This document shows positions 1 to 8,115 of a DNA stretch of 43,389 nucleotides, piece by piece; the first letter of the stretch is position 1; every line of letters begins with the position of its first letter. This stretch comes from Sulfuricurvum sp. (GTDB lineage Bacteria > Campylobacterota > Campylobacteria > Campylobacterales > Sulfurimonadaceae). The notes beneath the pieces were generated by a model that was not told the origin of the DNA, searched no databases, and worked only from the letters and a program-made list of their open reading frames with translations. Location: NCBI RefSeq assembly GCF_028712165.1, contig NZ_JAQTQR010000013.1, forward strand, positions 1 to 43,389, in the 5' to 3' direction. The position numbers were made by a program, and so were the translations under genes.

Positions 1-86
1 ACAAGACGCTCATCGTATTCCAAATCGAAAAAATCAAAGAAATCTTCGGTATCGGTAATTTTTTGAAATTCGGCTAATGTTCCCAT
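1..86 (-). CDS. nifW: NifW, nitrogenase-stabilising/protective protein (N-terminal fragment)
   Basis: The first 28 codons of a leftward gene cut by the window edge. The visible protein begins MGTLAEFQKITDTEDFFDFF and continues DLEYDERLV. This matches the start of NifW, which typically reads as a short helix, then a D/E-x-F-F-x-x-F/L motif, then a Y-D segment before an RLHILK motif that would lie outside the window. NifW is a small protein that associates with the MoFe protein and is thought to protect it from oxygen. The ATG has a good ribosome site (AAGGAG, 6 bases upstream) and follows nifF by 38 bases, so it is probably the next gene of the nifN-X-DUF269-F operon. Only the N-terminus can be judged; the call rests on the motif and the context. 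Confidence 0.72.
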   Translation of the reverse strand, partial: MGTLAEFQKITDTEDFFDFFDLEYDERL

Positions 87-124
87 CGTATGCTCCTTGT
101 ATTACTCGTTATGCAATTTTGACT

Positions 125-640
125 CTAGAGTCCTATTTCACTTTTCAGTTGACTTGCCCATTCTTTAACACGATCTTCCGTCAAATCTTCTTGATTGACA
201 TCATCAATCCCTAATCCGCAGAATTTTCCGTCACGTTCTGCCAATGAAAATTCATAATCGTATCCGCTTGTTGAAGTAAATCCGTATGCACATGCACCGA
301 GAGAAGTGAATAGATCATGCATTTTTCCAAGAGCGCTTAAAAAATGCTCTCCGTGTGTTTTCTGATCACCTGCACCGAAAAATGCAACTTTTTTACCCTC
401 TAAATCCGGGCGGTCGTTACTAAGATCGTAAAGTGGGTCAACCCAATCGCGTTGAGGATCACCTTGACCCCAGGTAGAGGAACCGAGCAACAAGACATCA
501 AAATCTTCAAATTGCTCTATACCGTCAAAATCTTCTTCCATATCGATAAGTTCTGCACCTTTGAACTCATCCGCAAGAAGTTCTGCCGCACCCCGTGTGA
601 CACCGCTGCTGCTACCAAAGAAAATACCGACTTTTGCCAT
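125..640 (-). CDS. nifF: Flavodoxin, NifF-type
   Basis: A 171-residue long-chain flavodoxin, a soluble FMN protein that carries low-potential electrons, here probably to nitrogenase reductase (NifH). The phosphate-binding loop GSSSGVTRGAA lies at residues 9-19. The two FMN-flanking loops are visible as GSSTWGQGDPQ (about 53-63) and FFGAGDQKTHGEHF (about 87-100). Length and loop order fit the family. The ATG at 640 is preceded by AGGAGG and lies 2 bases after the stop of the DUF269 gene, so the two are translationally coupled. Position inside the nif operon supports nifF rather than a general flavodoxin (fldA). The downstream nifJ gene at 38.0-41.6 kb would be a logical electron source, but that pairing is inference. 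Confidence 0.88.
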   Translation of the reverse strand: MAKVGIFFGSSSGVTRGAAELLADEFKGAELIDMEEDFDGIEQFEDFDVLLLGSSTWGQGDPQRDWVDPLYDLSNDRPDLEGKKVAFFGAGDQKTHGEHFLSALGKMHDLFTSLGACAYGFTSTSGYDYEFSLAERDGKFCGLGIDDVNQEDLTEDRVKEWASQLKSEIGL

Positions 641-642
641 AG

Positions 643-1098
643 TTACCCCTCCTGTTTAATACATGGTTTATATTGTTCGTAAATATCGATTGCACTTTGC
701 AAGCTTTTGTCTCCGTCTTCAAATAATGCTTCCAATGTACGGAAACTGAAACGGTGTGCATCTTTAAAATACTTATTGACGATACAAATACGATCCGCGA
801 TTACGGCACAGCGCCCGAATCCTTCATGACTCATTTCCATAATAACATTACAGACAACACCCGTTTTACGTTCAAAAGAAAGTGCAATTGCTTTGTAAAT
901 CATTTTGATGTCGTTAATCATCATTTCATCAATGTCTGCGATCAAAGGAACTGCTTTTAATTCTTCTTTGGTTTTGACATATTTTTTTACCAACAACTCT
1001 TCATCACTGATTCGTGACCAGTTGCCAAATTGATCGAGTGCACGAATTTGTCGTACAATCTCCATCCCAAATTCACTCAATTGTTTTTCTGCGTCCAT
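643..1098 (-). CDS. NifX-associated nitrogen fixation protein (DUF269 family)
   Basis: A 151-residue protein beginning MDAEKQLSEFGMEIVRQIRA. It resembles the NifX-associated/DUF269 family, small proteins almost always encoded just after nifX in diazotrophs; their biochemical role is unsettled. The open frame runs 30 codons further upstream, but the ATG at 1098 has AAGGAG 7 bases before it and begins right after the nifX stop (1100), so this start is preferred. The C-terminal half contains R-F-S-F-R-T-L-E-A-L-F-E-D-G-D, a conserved-looking amphipathic segment. No catalytic residues are known to me. The assignment rests on family resemblance plus the nifN-nifX-DUF269-nifF order. Confidence 0.82.
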   Translation of the reverse strand: MDAEKQLSEFGMEIVRQIRALDQFGNWSRISDEELLVKKYVKTKEELKAVPLIADIDEMMINDIKMIYKAIALSFERKTGVVCNVIMEMSHEGFGRCAVIADRICIVNKYFKDAHRFSFRTLEALFEDGDKSLQSAIDIYEQYKPCIKQEG

Positions 1099-1099
1099 A

Positions 1100-1552
1100 T
1101 TATTCTCCTTCTGCCCATCGGTCTTGTCGAACATCGTGTTCGGTTTGCATTTGAATGATGTTTTTAATCCATGGTGGAGGATTTCCATTAATCATTTGCA
1201 CTAAAGTTTTCAACACATCTTCGATCAAAGTCGGCTCATTCACTTTCATAGGATGGATACCTGCACGGATAACTTTTGCTGCTGCCGTACCGCCGATACT
1301 CTCACAATACATGATGTTTACACCTTTGAGTGCACGAACACGAAAATCCGTTTTATCATCATCTTCAAGTTCAGAGGTATCGGTTTTAATAACTTCAGAG
1401 AGGGAAAACCCGTCTTTAGAGACGTTGTAAACAACAAACTCTCTCGCTCCGCCGAAGTGGGCGTTGATCTCTTCCATATCTTTGGTCGCGAAGGCGACTT
1501 TCATCGCATTTTCCATGGTTCCATTCCCCTCTACTGTGATTTTAGTGTTCAT
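1100..1552 (-). CDS. nifX: NifX, FeMo-cofactor precursor carrier
   Basis: A 150-residue member of the NifX/NifB-C-terminal/NafY superfamily, which binds NifB-co or the VK cluster during FeMo-cofactor assembly and passes it to NifEN. The fold signature is visible: MKVAFATKDMEEINAHFGGAREF (about 17-39), with the central N-A-H-F-G-G segment that in this superfamily contributes a His to cluster binding, and an I-M-Y-C-E-S-I-G-G-x-A-A-A-K-V-I segment (about 80-95). The start ATG at 1552 overlaps the end of nifN by 11 bases and has an AAAGG ribosome site. Translational coupling to nifN fits their joint role. A second in-frame ATG twelve codons in (MENAMKV) would still keep the whole domain. Confidence 0.9.
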   Translation of the reverse strand: MNTKITVEGNGTMENAMKVAFATKDMEEINAHFGGAREFVVYNVSKDGFSLSEVIKTDTSELEDDDKTDFRVRALKGVNIMYCESIGGTAAAKVIRAGIHPMKVNEPTLIEDVLKTLVQMINGNPPPWIKNIIQMQTEHDVRQDRWAEGE

Positions 1553-2840
1553 GTTTGACCTTTCTCAATGAATTTGCTATCTCAAATAAAAAATAGGTAC
1601 TGCCTTCGTACAACTGATCGCTTTTAAGCTGATTCCCCAACTCTTCGTAATTCGGGAATCCGCGTAGAACGAGTGCCGTATTGTGATATGTATGCAAGAT
1701 TCGTTCTGCATGAAAATTACTGATGACCATATCCGCAGAATCGAAAAAAGTTCGTGCATCTTCCAGGTCTCCGACAAATACTTTTTCCGCTTCAATATTG
1801 TGCAATGCATCACTAAATGTTGTAGATATTGCAGCATCGATGGTTCCGCCGACACTTCGGAGCAATGCACAGATTCCAACGAGCATATCCGGTTCACCGG
1901 TTACGACAAAATGGGAGCTTCCAATGAGAAAATGGGCATCCAACATCGCATCTTGAAGACGTGCACGCCAGCGTTTCATCAAAGGTTTTGGGTCTGTGTG
2001 TCGTATTTTCATCAAGGTCGCTACAAAATTGTCGCACCCGTCTAACCCCATCAAATGATCGAAATGGAGATGTTCAATTGCAGGGTTCTTTTTTTGTAAT
2101 GCCTGAGCCGATTTTTTCATCGATGCACCGATACTGATTACAATCGAAGAGGTGGCCAAATCACGAATCTGATCGACTGTGATCCCGCCATTGGCCAATT
2201 TCCCCTGCCCTGCTTCCCAATATCCGTCCAGTGAGGTTGAAAGATCCGGTAGAGCATAGGTCTCAAATCCAAAATCCTCGCACAGACATTTGATCTTTTC
2301 AACCTCGATCGGCTGCATACTCAAATGCGGCAGAAAGACAAGTTTGTTAGTTTTTACTTCGGTAGCGGCAACAGTAAGTTGTTCGATCATCGCGGTGACG
2401 GTAAGAGCCCAACCGCTCTCCATTCCACCCTCATAATCAGGTGTATTGACATATACATAAGGGATTTCGATATGCATCCCTACTCCGCGTACGTCATCGC
2501 CTTTGGTCTCGGTGAGTCCAGTCGTATGCAATCCGATCATGGAAGGTTTGAGCGTCTTCTCTTTGTTTTGAATATTTTCAATCGCCATCAAGATCGAATA
2601 ATCACCGCCGTCAAGCACCGCGGTGATATCGCTGACAGATGTATTGTTAATCGCGATCGGTTCATTAAAATGGCGTGTAAAAAATACTTTTGTATACGAA
2701 GCACACCCTTGCGCACTGTGCATCAGGGGCATACAATCTTTTACCCCCAGATAGGCGAGAGTCGCACCCATCGGCTGCGAATGCTTGATCGGGTTGACTT
2801 GAAGAGGTTTATGTTCATGACGAGAGAGGGAAAATTCCAT
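1542..2840 (-). CDS. nifN: NifN, FeMo-cofactor scaffold subunit beta
   Basis: A 432-residue protein of the oxidoreductase/nitrogenase component 1 family. NifN pairs with NifE in an alpha2-beta2 scaffold on which the FeMo-cofactor precursor matures. The N-terminal cluster region shows C36 and C46 (KDCMPLMHSAQGCASY), followed by FFTRHFNEPIAINNTSV, typical of NifN. The DGG-rich stretch and the TGLTETKGDD segment around residues 105-120 also fit. Length is normal (about 430-460). The ATG at 2840 has AAGGAG 5 bases upstream. It is the first gene of the nifN-nifX-DUF269-nifF-nifW unit and, unusually, is separated from nifE by an inverted trpB. A sigma-54-like site lies about 27 bases upstream of the start. 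Confidence 0.93.
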   Translation of the reverse strand: MEFSLSRHEHKPLQVNPIKHSQPMGATLAYLGVKDCMPLMHSAQGCASYTKVFFTRHFNEPIAINNTSVSDITAVLDGGDYSILMAIENIQNKEKTLKPSMIGLHTTGLTETKGDDVRGVGMHIEIPYVYVNTPDYEGGMESGWALTVTAMIEQLTVAATEVKTNKLVFLPHLSMQPIEVEKIKCLCEDFGFETYALPDLSTSLDGYWEAGQGKLANGGITVDQIRDLATSSIVISIGASMKKSAQALQKKNPAIEHLHFDHLMGLDGCDNFVATLMKIRHTDPKPLMKRWRARLQDAMLDAHFLIGSSHFVVTGEPDMLVGICALLRSVGGTIDAAISTTFSDALHNIEAEKVFVGDLEDARTFFDSADMVISNFHAERILHTYHNTALVLRGFPNYEELGNQLKSDQLYEGSTYFLFEIANSLRKVKHEH

Positions 2841-2866
2841 GACAACTCCTTAGTTACCTTAGATAT

Positions 2867-2882
2867 TGCAAGAAGTGTGCGA
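2867..2882 (-). promoter_or_regulatory. Candidate sigma-54 (-24/-12) promoter of nifN
   Basis: Read on the minus strand the site is TCGCACACTTCTTGCA. It matches the RpoN consensus TGGCAC-N5-TTGCA at 10 of the 11 defined positions, with correct spacing. The one mismatch is the first G of the -24 GG pair, an important position. Transcription would start near 2856, about 16 bases before the nifN ATG, which leaves room for the AAGGAG site. nif operons are commonly RpoN/NifA-driven. No clear NifA box (TGT-N10-ACA) was identified. Confidence 0.5.
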
Positions 2883-2920
2883 GAAGAACCATTTTAAGAC
2901 ATACAATACATTTATTTATC

Positions 2921-2926
2921 TATAAT
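2921..2926 (+). promoter_or_regulatory. Candidate -10 box (TATAAT) of trpB
   Basis: A perfect TATAAT in an AT-rich stretch 31 bases before the trpB start. The matching -35 region (around 2898-2903, GACATA) is poor, as is usual for the main sigma factor of Campylobacterota. It lies back to back with the nifN promoter in the same 116-base divergent gap. Confidence 0.45.
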
Positions 2927-2956
2927 CAGAAACATTTAAATACATAGGAGCATCAT

Positions 2957-4174
2957 TTGAACACTTCTTATCTCGAATCTCACCCAGATGAAAACGGATA
3001 TTTTGGAAAATTTGGAGGCTCTTTTATCCCCCCTGTTCTCGAAAAACCGTTTGCAGAAATTACGCAAGCCTATAAAGAAATTAAAAACTCTCCTGAATTT
3101 ATTAACGAACTCAAATACGTCCGCAAACATTATCAAGGGCGTCCGACACCCGTAACATTTGCACAAAACCTCACCAAACACTGTGGAGGAGCTAAGATTT
3201 ATCTCAAACGAGAAGATCTCAATCATACCGGAGCTCACAAACTTAACCACTGTATGGCAGAAGTGATCCTCGCAAAACATTTGGGAAAGAAAAAAGTGAT
3301 TGCAGAAACGGGAGCAGGACAACACGGTGTCGCATTAGCAACAGCAGCAGCTTATTTCGGTCTGGAATGTGAAATCCATATGGGTGAAGTCGATATTGCC
3401 AAAGAGCACCCAAATGTTGTACGGATGAAAATATTAGGGGCGAAAGTTGTTCCTGCAACACACGGGCTAAAAACTCTAAAAGAAGCAGTAGACTCAGCTT
3501 TCGAAGCCTATGTAAAAGATCCCGATAGTACCATCTACTGTATCGGATCAGTCGTCGGTCCCCATCCGTTTCCGATGATGGTTCGTGATTTTCAGTCCGT
3601 AATCGGTTTCGAAGCAAAAGAGCAGTTTATGGAGCATGAGGGAAAACTCCCTGATAACGTAATTGCGTGTGTTGGGGGCGGCTCGAATGCGATGGGGATT
3701 TTCTCCGCATTTATCGATGAACCGAGTGTCAAACTCTACGGAGTTGAACCGCTCGGTAAAGGGGAAAAGCTCGGAGACCATGCCGCAACTCTCACCTACG
3801 GTGAAGAGGGAATTATGCACGGATTCAACTCTATCATGCTCAAAGATGCCGAAGGTAACCCTGCCCCTGTACACTCAATCGGATCGGGTATCGACTACCC
3901 CTCTGTCGGACCTGAACATGCTTATCTAAAAGAGATCGGTCGAAGCAATGTGGCACTTTGTAATGACGATGAAGCCATCGAAGCTTTCTATACTCTTTCT
4001 CAATTAGAAGGGATTATTCCTGCCCTTGAATCGGCTCATGCGGTCGCTTATGCTATGAAACTAGCGAAAACACTCCCAGCCGATCAAACCATTTTAGTCA
4101 ATCTCAGTGGACGCGGCGATAAAGATATCGACTATGTTATCGAGCACTATCCTGTTCCTAACGCAAAATTTTAA
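2957..4174 (+). CDS. trpB: Tryptophan synthase beta chain (TrpB1-like), stand-alone
   Basis: A 405-residue PLP enzyme that condenses indole with serine to tryptophan. The PLP lysine is K95 in the stretch [14 protein letters not shown], the catalytic Glu is E117 in AETGAGQHG, and the PLP phosphate loop is VGGGSNAM (239-246). C-terminal SGRGDKD is also canonical. It is the TrpB1 type rather than TrpB2, judged by length and by the GAHK motif. The start is TTG with AGGAG 6 bases upstream. It stands alone: no trpA or other trp gene is adjacent, and it is inserted between nifE and nifN on the opposite strand, with only 5 bases to the nifE stop. Campylobacterota genomes can carry a second trpB copy; whether this is the main or an extra copy cannot be told from the window. 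Confidence 0.93.
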   Translation: MNTSYLESHPDENGYFGKFGGSFIPPVLEKPFAEITQAYKEIKNSPEFINELKYVRKHYQGRPTPVTFAQNLTKHCGGAKIYLKREDLNHTGAHKLNHCMAEVILAKHLGKKKVIAETGAGQHGVALATAAAYFGLECEIHMGEVDIAKEHPNVVRMKILGAKVVPATHGLKTLKEAVDSAFEAYVKDPDSTIYCIGSVVGPHPFPMMVRDFQSVIGFEAKEQFMEHEGKLPDNVIACVGGGSNAMGIFSAFIDEPSVKLYGVEPLGKGEKLGDHAATLTYGEEGIMHGFNSIMLKDAEGNPAPVHSIGSGIDYPSVGPEHAYLKEIGRSNVALCNDDEAIEAFYTLSQLEGIIPALESAHAVAYAMKLAKTLPADQTILVNLSGRGDKDIDYVIEHYPVPNAKF

Positions 4175-4179
4175 ATCTT

Positions 4180-5538
4180 TCATACTTCCCACGGTGCCGG
4201 TTTGCCGACATTGGCAAACACGGGATTGCGGAATGCGTATTTCAGATCTTCCGCAAGGTTGAGTAATCCGTTATAGCCGCCATAACTCGTTTTTTTCTCC
4301 TGATTGACGTCAATAAACGAGATTTTTTTCTTGATCGCGGTATAGAGGCTGCGTCCTCCAGCAAGAAGAATATGGGCTCCTGTCTGATCGATGATTTTCC
4401 CCTGTTCAGAAGCAGGTTTGGTCATCAGCACCCCATTTTCTCCCAGATACTCACGAGCTTTATCGATGTCATCCTGCGTTGATTTTGCGACACTTGTCGC
4501 TACCACTTCAATCCCTAAATCCTGAAGTCCTGAAGCGATCGACCATGCTTTGTTTCCACCGGTATTGAGAACCGCTTTTTTCCCTGCAAACATTGTTCGA
4601 TACGGGATCAAGTTGGCTTCCAACTCCGCTTCGGCTTCGGCGATCACTGCTTCGGCTCGTGCAATGAGTTCCGGATCACCCAAAGCGGTGACGATTTCAC
4701 GAATCGCAAAAGACGTATCGCGCTTTCCGTAAAACGATACCGAAATCCAAGGGATACCGTATTGTTCCTGCATTTTGCGGGTTAACGTGATAAGAGATTT
4801 GGCACACACGATGACATTAAGTTTTGCACGGTGGGCACAGCGGATATCACCGACACGGCCGTCTCCGCTCATCGAACTGAGGACTCGTATACCGATCTTC
4901 TCAAACAGCGGCATATACTGCCACATATCTCCGGTAACATTGTAATCGCCGATCAGATTGATATCATAGGGAGTCGTGAACTCAGGTTCTTTTGTACCGA
5001 TCAAATGCTCTAACACGGCTTCTCCCGCAAGACGCGAGCCTAGGTTCTTACTTCCAACAAATCCCGGAGCGTGAACAGGAACGATAGGTACACCGTGTTT
5101 TTCAGATCCTTTTTTACATGTCATATCCATATCATCACCGACCAATGATGTGACACACGTCGAATAAACAAAAATCGCTTCAGGCTTATAATGCTCCATC
5201 ACATGATCGATCGAATCCGCAAGACGTTTATCTCCGCCAAAGATTACATCATTGGTCGTGATTCCGGTCGTAAATCCCATTTGTGTATGATCTGTTCCCT
5301 TGTACGACGTTTTTGTCTCACGGGTTTCCCAAGATGCTCCCAGACACGTTTGAGGCCCGTGAACCAAATGGACTGCATCGGCATACGGAAAAAGGGATAT
5401 TTGTGCACCATCAAATGCGCATCCCCCGGCAGCTAGCCCCGGTTTGGGCTTATCACACCCTTCTCCGGGTTTTTTGTCTTTACTGTGAGAGCAGGCACTC
5501 TCGTTCATAAGTTCTTTGATTTTAGCTCGGCTTACCAT
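4180..5538 (-). CDS. nifE: NifE, FeMo-cofactor scaffold subunit alpha
   Basis: A 452-residue nitrogenase component 1-type protein, partner of NifN. The three cluster-region cysteines expected by analogy with NifD are present: C40 (GGCAFDGAQ), C65 (HGPQTCLGASWETR) and C128 (YSTCVTSLVGDD). The DINLIGDYNVTGDMW segment (about 210-224) and the SYGGYNGLLNLAEDL C-terminal motif are typical of NifE. Length is normal. The ATG at 5538 has AAGGAG 6 bases upstream. It is convergent with the inserted trpB, whose stop lies 5 bases away, and follows a methyltransferase gene by 60 bases. It may be transcribed alone from a weak sigma-54-like site at 5573-5588 or by read-through from the genes upstream. Confidence 0.95.
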   Translation of the reverse strand: MVSRAKIKELMNESACSHSKDKKPGEGCDKPKPGLAAGGCAFDGAQISLFPYADAVHLVHGPQTCLGASWETRETKTSYKGTDHTQMGFTTGITTNDVIFGGDKRLADSIDHVMEHYKPEAIFVYSTCVTSLVGDDMDMTCKKGSEKHGVPIVPVHAPGFVGSKNLGSRLAGEAVLEHLIGTKEPEFTTPYDINLIGDYNVTGDMWQYMPLFEKIGIRVLSSMSGDGRVGDIRCAHRAKLNVIVCAKSLITLTRKMQEQYGIPWISVSFYGKRDTSFAIREIVTALGDPELIARAEAVIAEAEAELEANLIPYRTMFAGKKAVLNTGGNKAWSIASGLQDLGIEVVATSVAKSTQDDIDKAREYLGENGVLMTKPASEQGKIIDQTGAHILLAGGRSLYTAIKKKISFIDVNQEKKTSYGGYNGLLNLAEDLKYAFRNPVFANVGKPAPWEV

Positions 5539-5572
5539 CGGATACTCCTTGGAAGTGTATTATCCGAAAGTA

Positions 5573-5588
5573 TGCATAAGGCGTACGA
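5573..5588 (-). promoter_or_regulatory. Weak sigma-54-like site upstream of nifE
   Basis: On the minus strand the sequence is TCGTACGCCTTATGCA, with the same 16-base layout as the nifN site but three mismatches to TGGCAC-N5-TTGCA, including one in the -24 GG. It would give a leader of about 24 bases before the nifE ATG. Position and spacing are right; the match is poor and may be chance. Confidence 0.22.
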
Positions 5589-5598
5589 GCGAAGGGGT

Positions 5599-6204
5599 TT
5601 AGGATTTTTTACTGGCGGTTACGAGGAAGATAGGATAGTCCTGCGTCTCTTTTTCTATCGTATGGGCATGATGAAAACGGACATGTTCAAATCCTGCATC
5701 TTCAATCGTTTTGCGCAACGTATCCCGATCAAAACCGAAATGATGAACTCCCTCATTTCCGTGGCTGTGAAATGTCCCGTCTTCGGCTTCCAAATCGGCA
5801 ATTGCGATAAAACCGTCACGTTTTAGATGCGCATGAAATGCTCTGAATAAATCTGCCGTATCTTCGACGTGGTGCATTGCCATTGAACTGACGATACCGT
5901 GGAATTGTTTTTCCAGAGGCGTTTCGCAAATATTTTGGCAGATTGCTTCCACTCTAAGTTTGTCCGAATTTTTACTCTCCAACTGCTCCAGCATTTTCTC
6001 GGAAAGATCGACCCCGACAACCTGTTGAACCATTTGAGCTATTTTAAAACTAAGCAGTCCCGTACCCGCTCCGAAATCCATAATATGCATCGTATTGAGT
6101 AAAGAAATTCGATTTGATATCGTTTGGAACACCGCATGGGCGATATTTTGACGCATATCGCCTTTGTCCCATTCCGCTGCCGCCTTATTGAAACGTTCGC
6201 TCAT
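5599..6204 (-). CDS. Class I SAM-dependent methyltransferase
   Basis: A 201-residue Rossmann-fold methyltransferase of the UbiE/Methyltransf_11 type. The SAM-binding motif I is MDFGAGTGLLSFKIA (about 43-57), the acidic motif II end is VVGVDLSEKM (about 62-71), and the motif near VSSMAMHHVEDT (about 105-116) corresponds to the post-motif region with the usual MHH. The substrate cannot be predicted. Its ATG overlaps the stop of the MscS-type gene upstream by one base (TAATG), so the two are probably cotranscribed. The context (mechanosensitive channel, PDC-domain membrane protein) does not identify a substrate. It is downstream-adjacent to nifE but shows no nif signature. Confidence 0.85.
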   Translation of the reverse strand: MSERFNKAAAEWDKGDMRQNIAHAVFQTISNRISLLNTMHIMDFGAGTGLLSFKIAQMVQQVVGVDLSEKMLEQLESKNSDKLRVEAICQNICETPLEKQFHGIVSSMAMHHVEDTADLFRAFHAHLKRDGFIAIADLEAEDGTFHSHGNEGVHHFGFDRDTLRKTIEDAGFEHVRFHHAHTIEKETQDYPIFLVTASKKS

Positions 6205-7043
6205 TATAAACCCTCATTTATCTGTTGTGAAACCATACGTATTTCACGTTGAGGATAGGGAATCGTAATGTTCGCCTCTCTCAACGCTTTATAGATGGCC
6301 ATATTGGCTTCGTATTGTATCTTGAAAAAATTGCGGGTCGGAACCCAATAGCGTACTCCGAGCTCAACTGCACTGTCTCCGAATTTTTCGATACCGATGA
6401 TCGCCTGGGTCTCTTTTGAGACGTTTTCAATCCCCTCTATCACTCTACGGATAATTGCGATCGCTTTTTCGGCATCGGCATCATAGGAAATCCCGATACT
6501 CGACTCTACGATACGGTATTTAAATGAGTTGACGATCACTTCACCGATCATATTTTTATTCGGAACCGTAATAAGCTCTTCATCTTCGGTTCGCAGTGTC
6601 GTATACGCAAGACGTATCTCTTCGACTTCACCATAGACTTTGTTGATCAGAATCGTATCCCCGATTTTAAACGGTCGTGTAATGATGAGTGAAATTCCGG
6701 CCGCATAGTTGGCGACACTTCCCTGAATCGCCAAACCCGCCGTTAAAAAAACCGCACCGACCGCTGCGATAAAGGGTGCAATAGATATTCCCAATTTACC
6801 GATGGCGACAACCAGCATGGCACCGAAAACCAATATTCGGATGCCGTTGGCAACAAATTTCCCCAGTGTTACGTCAAAATCATGCTGTTGAAAAAATTTG
6901 ATGAGAAGATTGTATACATATTTCGACAAAAACCAGCCGATCGTTACAATGATCAGTGCTCCGATAATCTGGAAGCTGTAATTGGCTAAAAAATCGATCG
7001 CTTTGACGTAAAACTGATTTAAATATGCTATTTGCTGTTCCAT
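6204..7043 (-). CDS. Small-conductance mechanosensitive channel, MscS family
   Basis: A 279-residue inner-membrane channel that opens on membrane tension and releases solutes in osmotic downshock. Three membrane segments are visible at about 24-42, 65-83 and 88-118. The third is the Gly/Ala-rich pore helix with the family run AGLAIQGSVANYAAG. It is followed by the ITRPFKIGDTI motif and the beta-domain stretch V-P-N-K-N-M-I, all diagnostic of MscS. Length matches E. coli MscS (286). The ATG at 7043 has AGGAG upstream. It lies 20 bases after the PDC-domain gene and overlaps the methyltransferase start, suggesting a three-gene unit. Confidence 0.92.
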   Translation of the reverse strand: MEQQIAYLNQFYVKAIDFLANYSFQIIGALIIVTIGWFLSKYVYNLLIKFFQQHDFDVTLGKFVANGIRILVFGAMLVVAIGKLGISIAPFIAAVGAVFLTAGLAIQGSVANYAAGISLIITRPFKIGDTILINKVYGEVEEIRLAYTTLRTEDEELITVPNKNMIGEVIVNSFKYRIVESSIGISYDADAEKAIAIIRRVIEGIENVSKETQAIIGIEKFGDSAVELGVRYWVPTRNFFKIQYEANMAIYKALREANITIPYPQREIRMVSQQINEGL

Positions 7044-7063
7044 ACAATATCTCCTGATTTCAA

Positions 7064-7933
7064 TTACTCATGCCCTTTATGTTTCTTACGTCCGACATAA
7101 TTGAGGACTGCCATAGAGACGATCAAAATACCCACGCCGCTGATAAGATAGAAAGCATAATTCATGTTGCGAATATCGTCAATCGCCACTTTAAACACCA
7201 CCATCAACGATTCGATCGAGAGGGCAATAATAATCGAGGTAAGAAATTTCGTCAGCGTTTTGTATTCATTTCCCTCCTCAGGTGTCAATGAACGATAGAA
7301 TACCTCATGCTCTAATATTGTTTTCGAGAGATCAAAAATCGCGATAGCCAGTGTAATTCCGATAATCGATTTGAACACGTGCTGCAATGTCTCATCACCG
7401 AAACTTATCAGTGCTTTTACAAAACCGACCAATCCGTAAACACCTAAAAAGAGTGCTAGTAAAACCAACCCTCCGCCCAAAAGTGCATAAACCCCGACAG
7501 AAAGTTTGGATATAAGCCGGTTGCTGTCGATCAGATGCATTTTACTCAGCACGGCAACCACATCGATATCAAACACGGCAATCTTGCCATCCGGATACTT
7601 TCGGGCAACCGAAACTTTCGGCTTTCCGCTGTTGGCACAGATATAGGGGTTGGAGATGTAATTGCCTTTTTCATCAAACTGTATTCGGTTGATGAAATAG
7701 GAACGGTCTGAGCCTTTTAACGACATATCATGATCATGCCGACGCCATGTAGGGGTTATCTGTTCCCCTTTAGCGTTCATCAGATACATATCGCTCAGAC
7801 ATGGTAATCGTTTGAAAAAATTTCGTACCTGGAGATCATCAAAATCTTGGCGAGGATTATCGCTGATTGTAGTAACTAAAAACCCCTCTACCGCATCCCG
7901 ATTATCACGATAGATCTGCATCATTTGTTTCAT
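7064..7933 (-). CDS. PDC-sensor membrane protein of unknown function
   Basis: A 289-residue protein with an N-terminal PDC/Cache-like region (about 10-140; D-M-Y-L-M-N-A-K-G-E-Q-I and G-S-D-R-S-Y-F-I-N-R are typical Cache strands) followed by four hydrophobic helices at about 146-172, 186-206, 226-248 and 260-280. There is no kinase, GGDEF or MCP output domain. Similar Campylobacterota proteins have sometimes been labelled general glycosylation pathway protein, but nothing in this sequence supports that role. The PDC part lacks a leading membrane helix, unlike most extracytoplasmic Cache sensors, so either the start lies further upstream or the domain is differently placed. The ribosome site is weak (GGAT 8 bases upstream). 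It is first in a unit with MscS and a methyltransferase, so it may sense a ligand for a membrane-stress function. Confidence 0.68.
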   Translation of the reverse strand: MKQMMQIYRDNRDAVEGFLVTTISDNPRQDFDDLQVRNFFKRLPCLSDMYLMNAKGEQITPTWRRHDHDMSLKGSDRSYFINRIQFDEKGNYISNPYICANSGKPKVSVARKYPDGKIAVFDIDVVAVLSKMHLIDSNRLISKLSVGVYALLGGGLVLLALFLGVYGLVGFVKALISFGDETLQHVFKSIIGITLAIAIFDLSKTILEHEVFYRSLTPEEGNEYKTLTKFLTSIIIALSIESLMVVFKVAIDDIRNMNYAFYLISGVGILIVSMAVLNYVGRKKHKGHE

Positions 7934-8115
7934 TCGCTGTTATCCACTCTATAAAGTTATTTTAGTGTATCCAAAATGGTTCCAGTAAGTCAAAAAGAAT
8001 AGACCCAATCGCTAAACAATCTACTAAAGATGTAGCATAATGTTTCTTATCACTTATTAGTATTTTTTTGTTATCATCTAGCTTAATTAAATTTTTGTTA
8101 TAGAAAGGGGATATT
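7934..8115. other. Divergent intergenic region
   Basis: A 182-base AT-rich gap between the PDC-domain gene (leftward) and the DksA-like gene (rightward). It must hold promoters for both. Candidate -10 elements are CATAAT at 8036-8041 on the plus strand and TATAGA near 7948-7953 on the minus strand, both weak. No hairpin, RNA gene or short conserved reading frame stands out. Confidence 0.4.
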
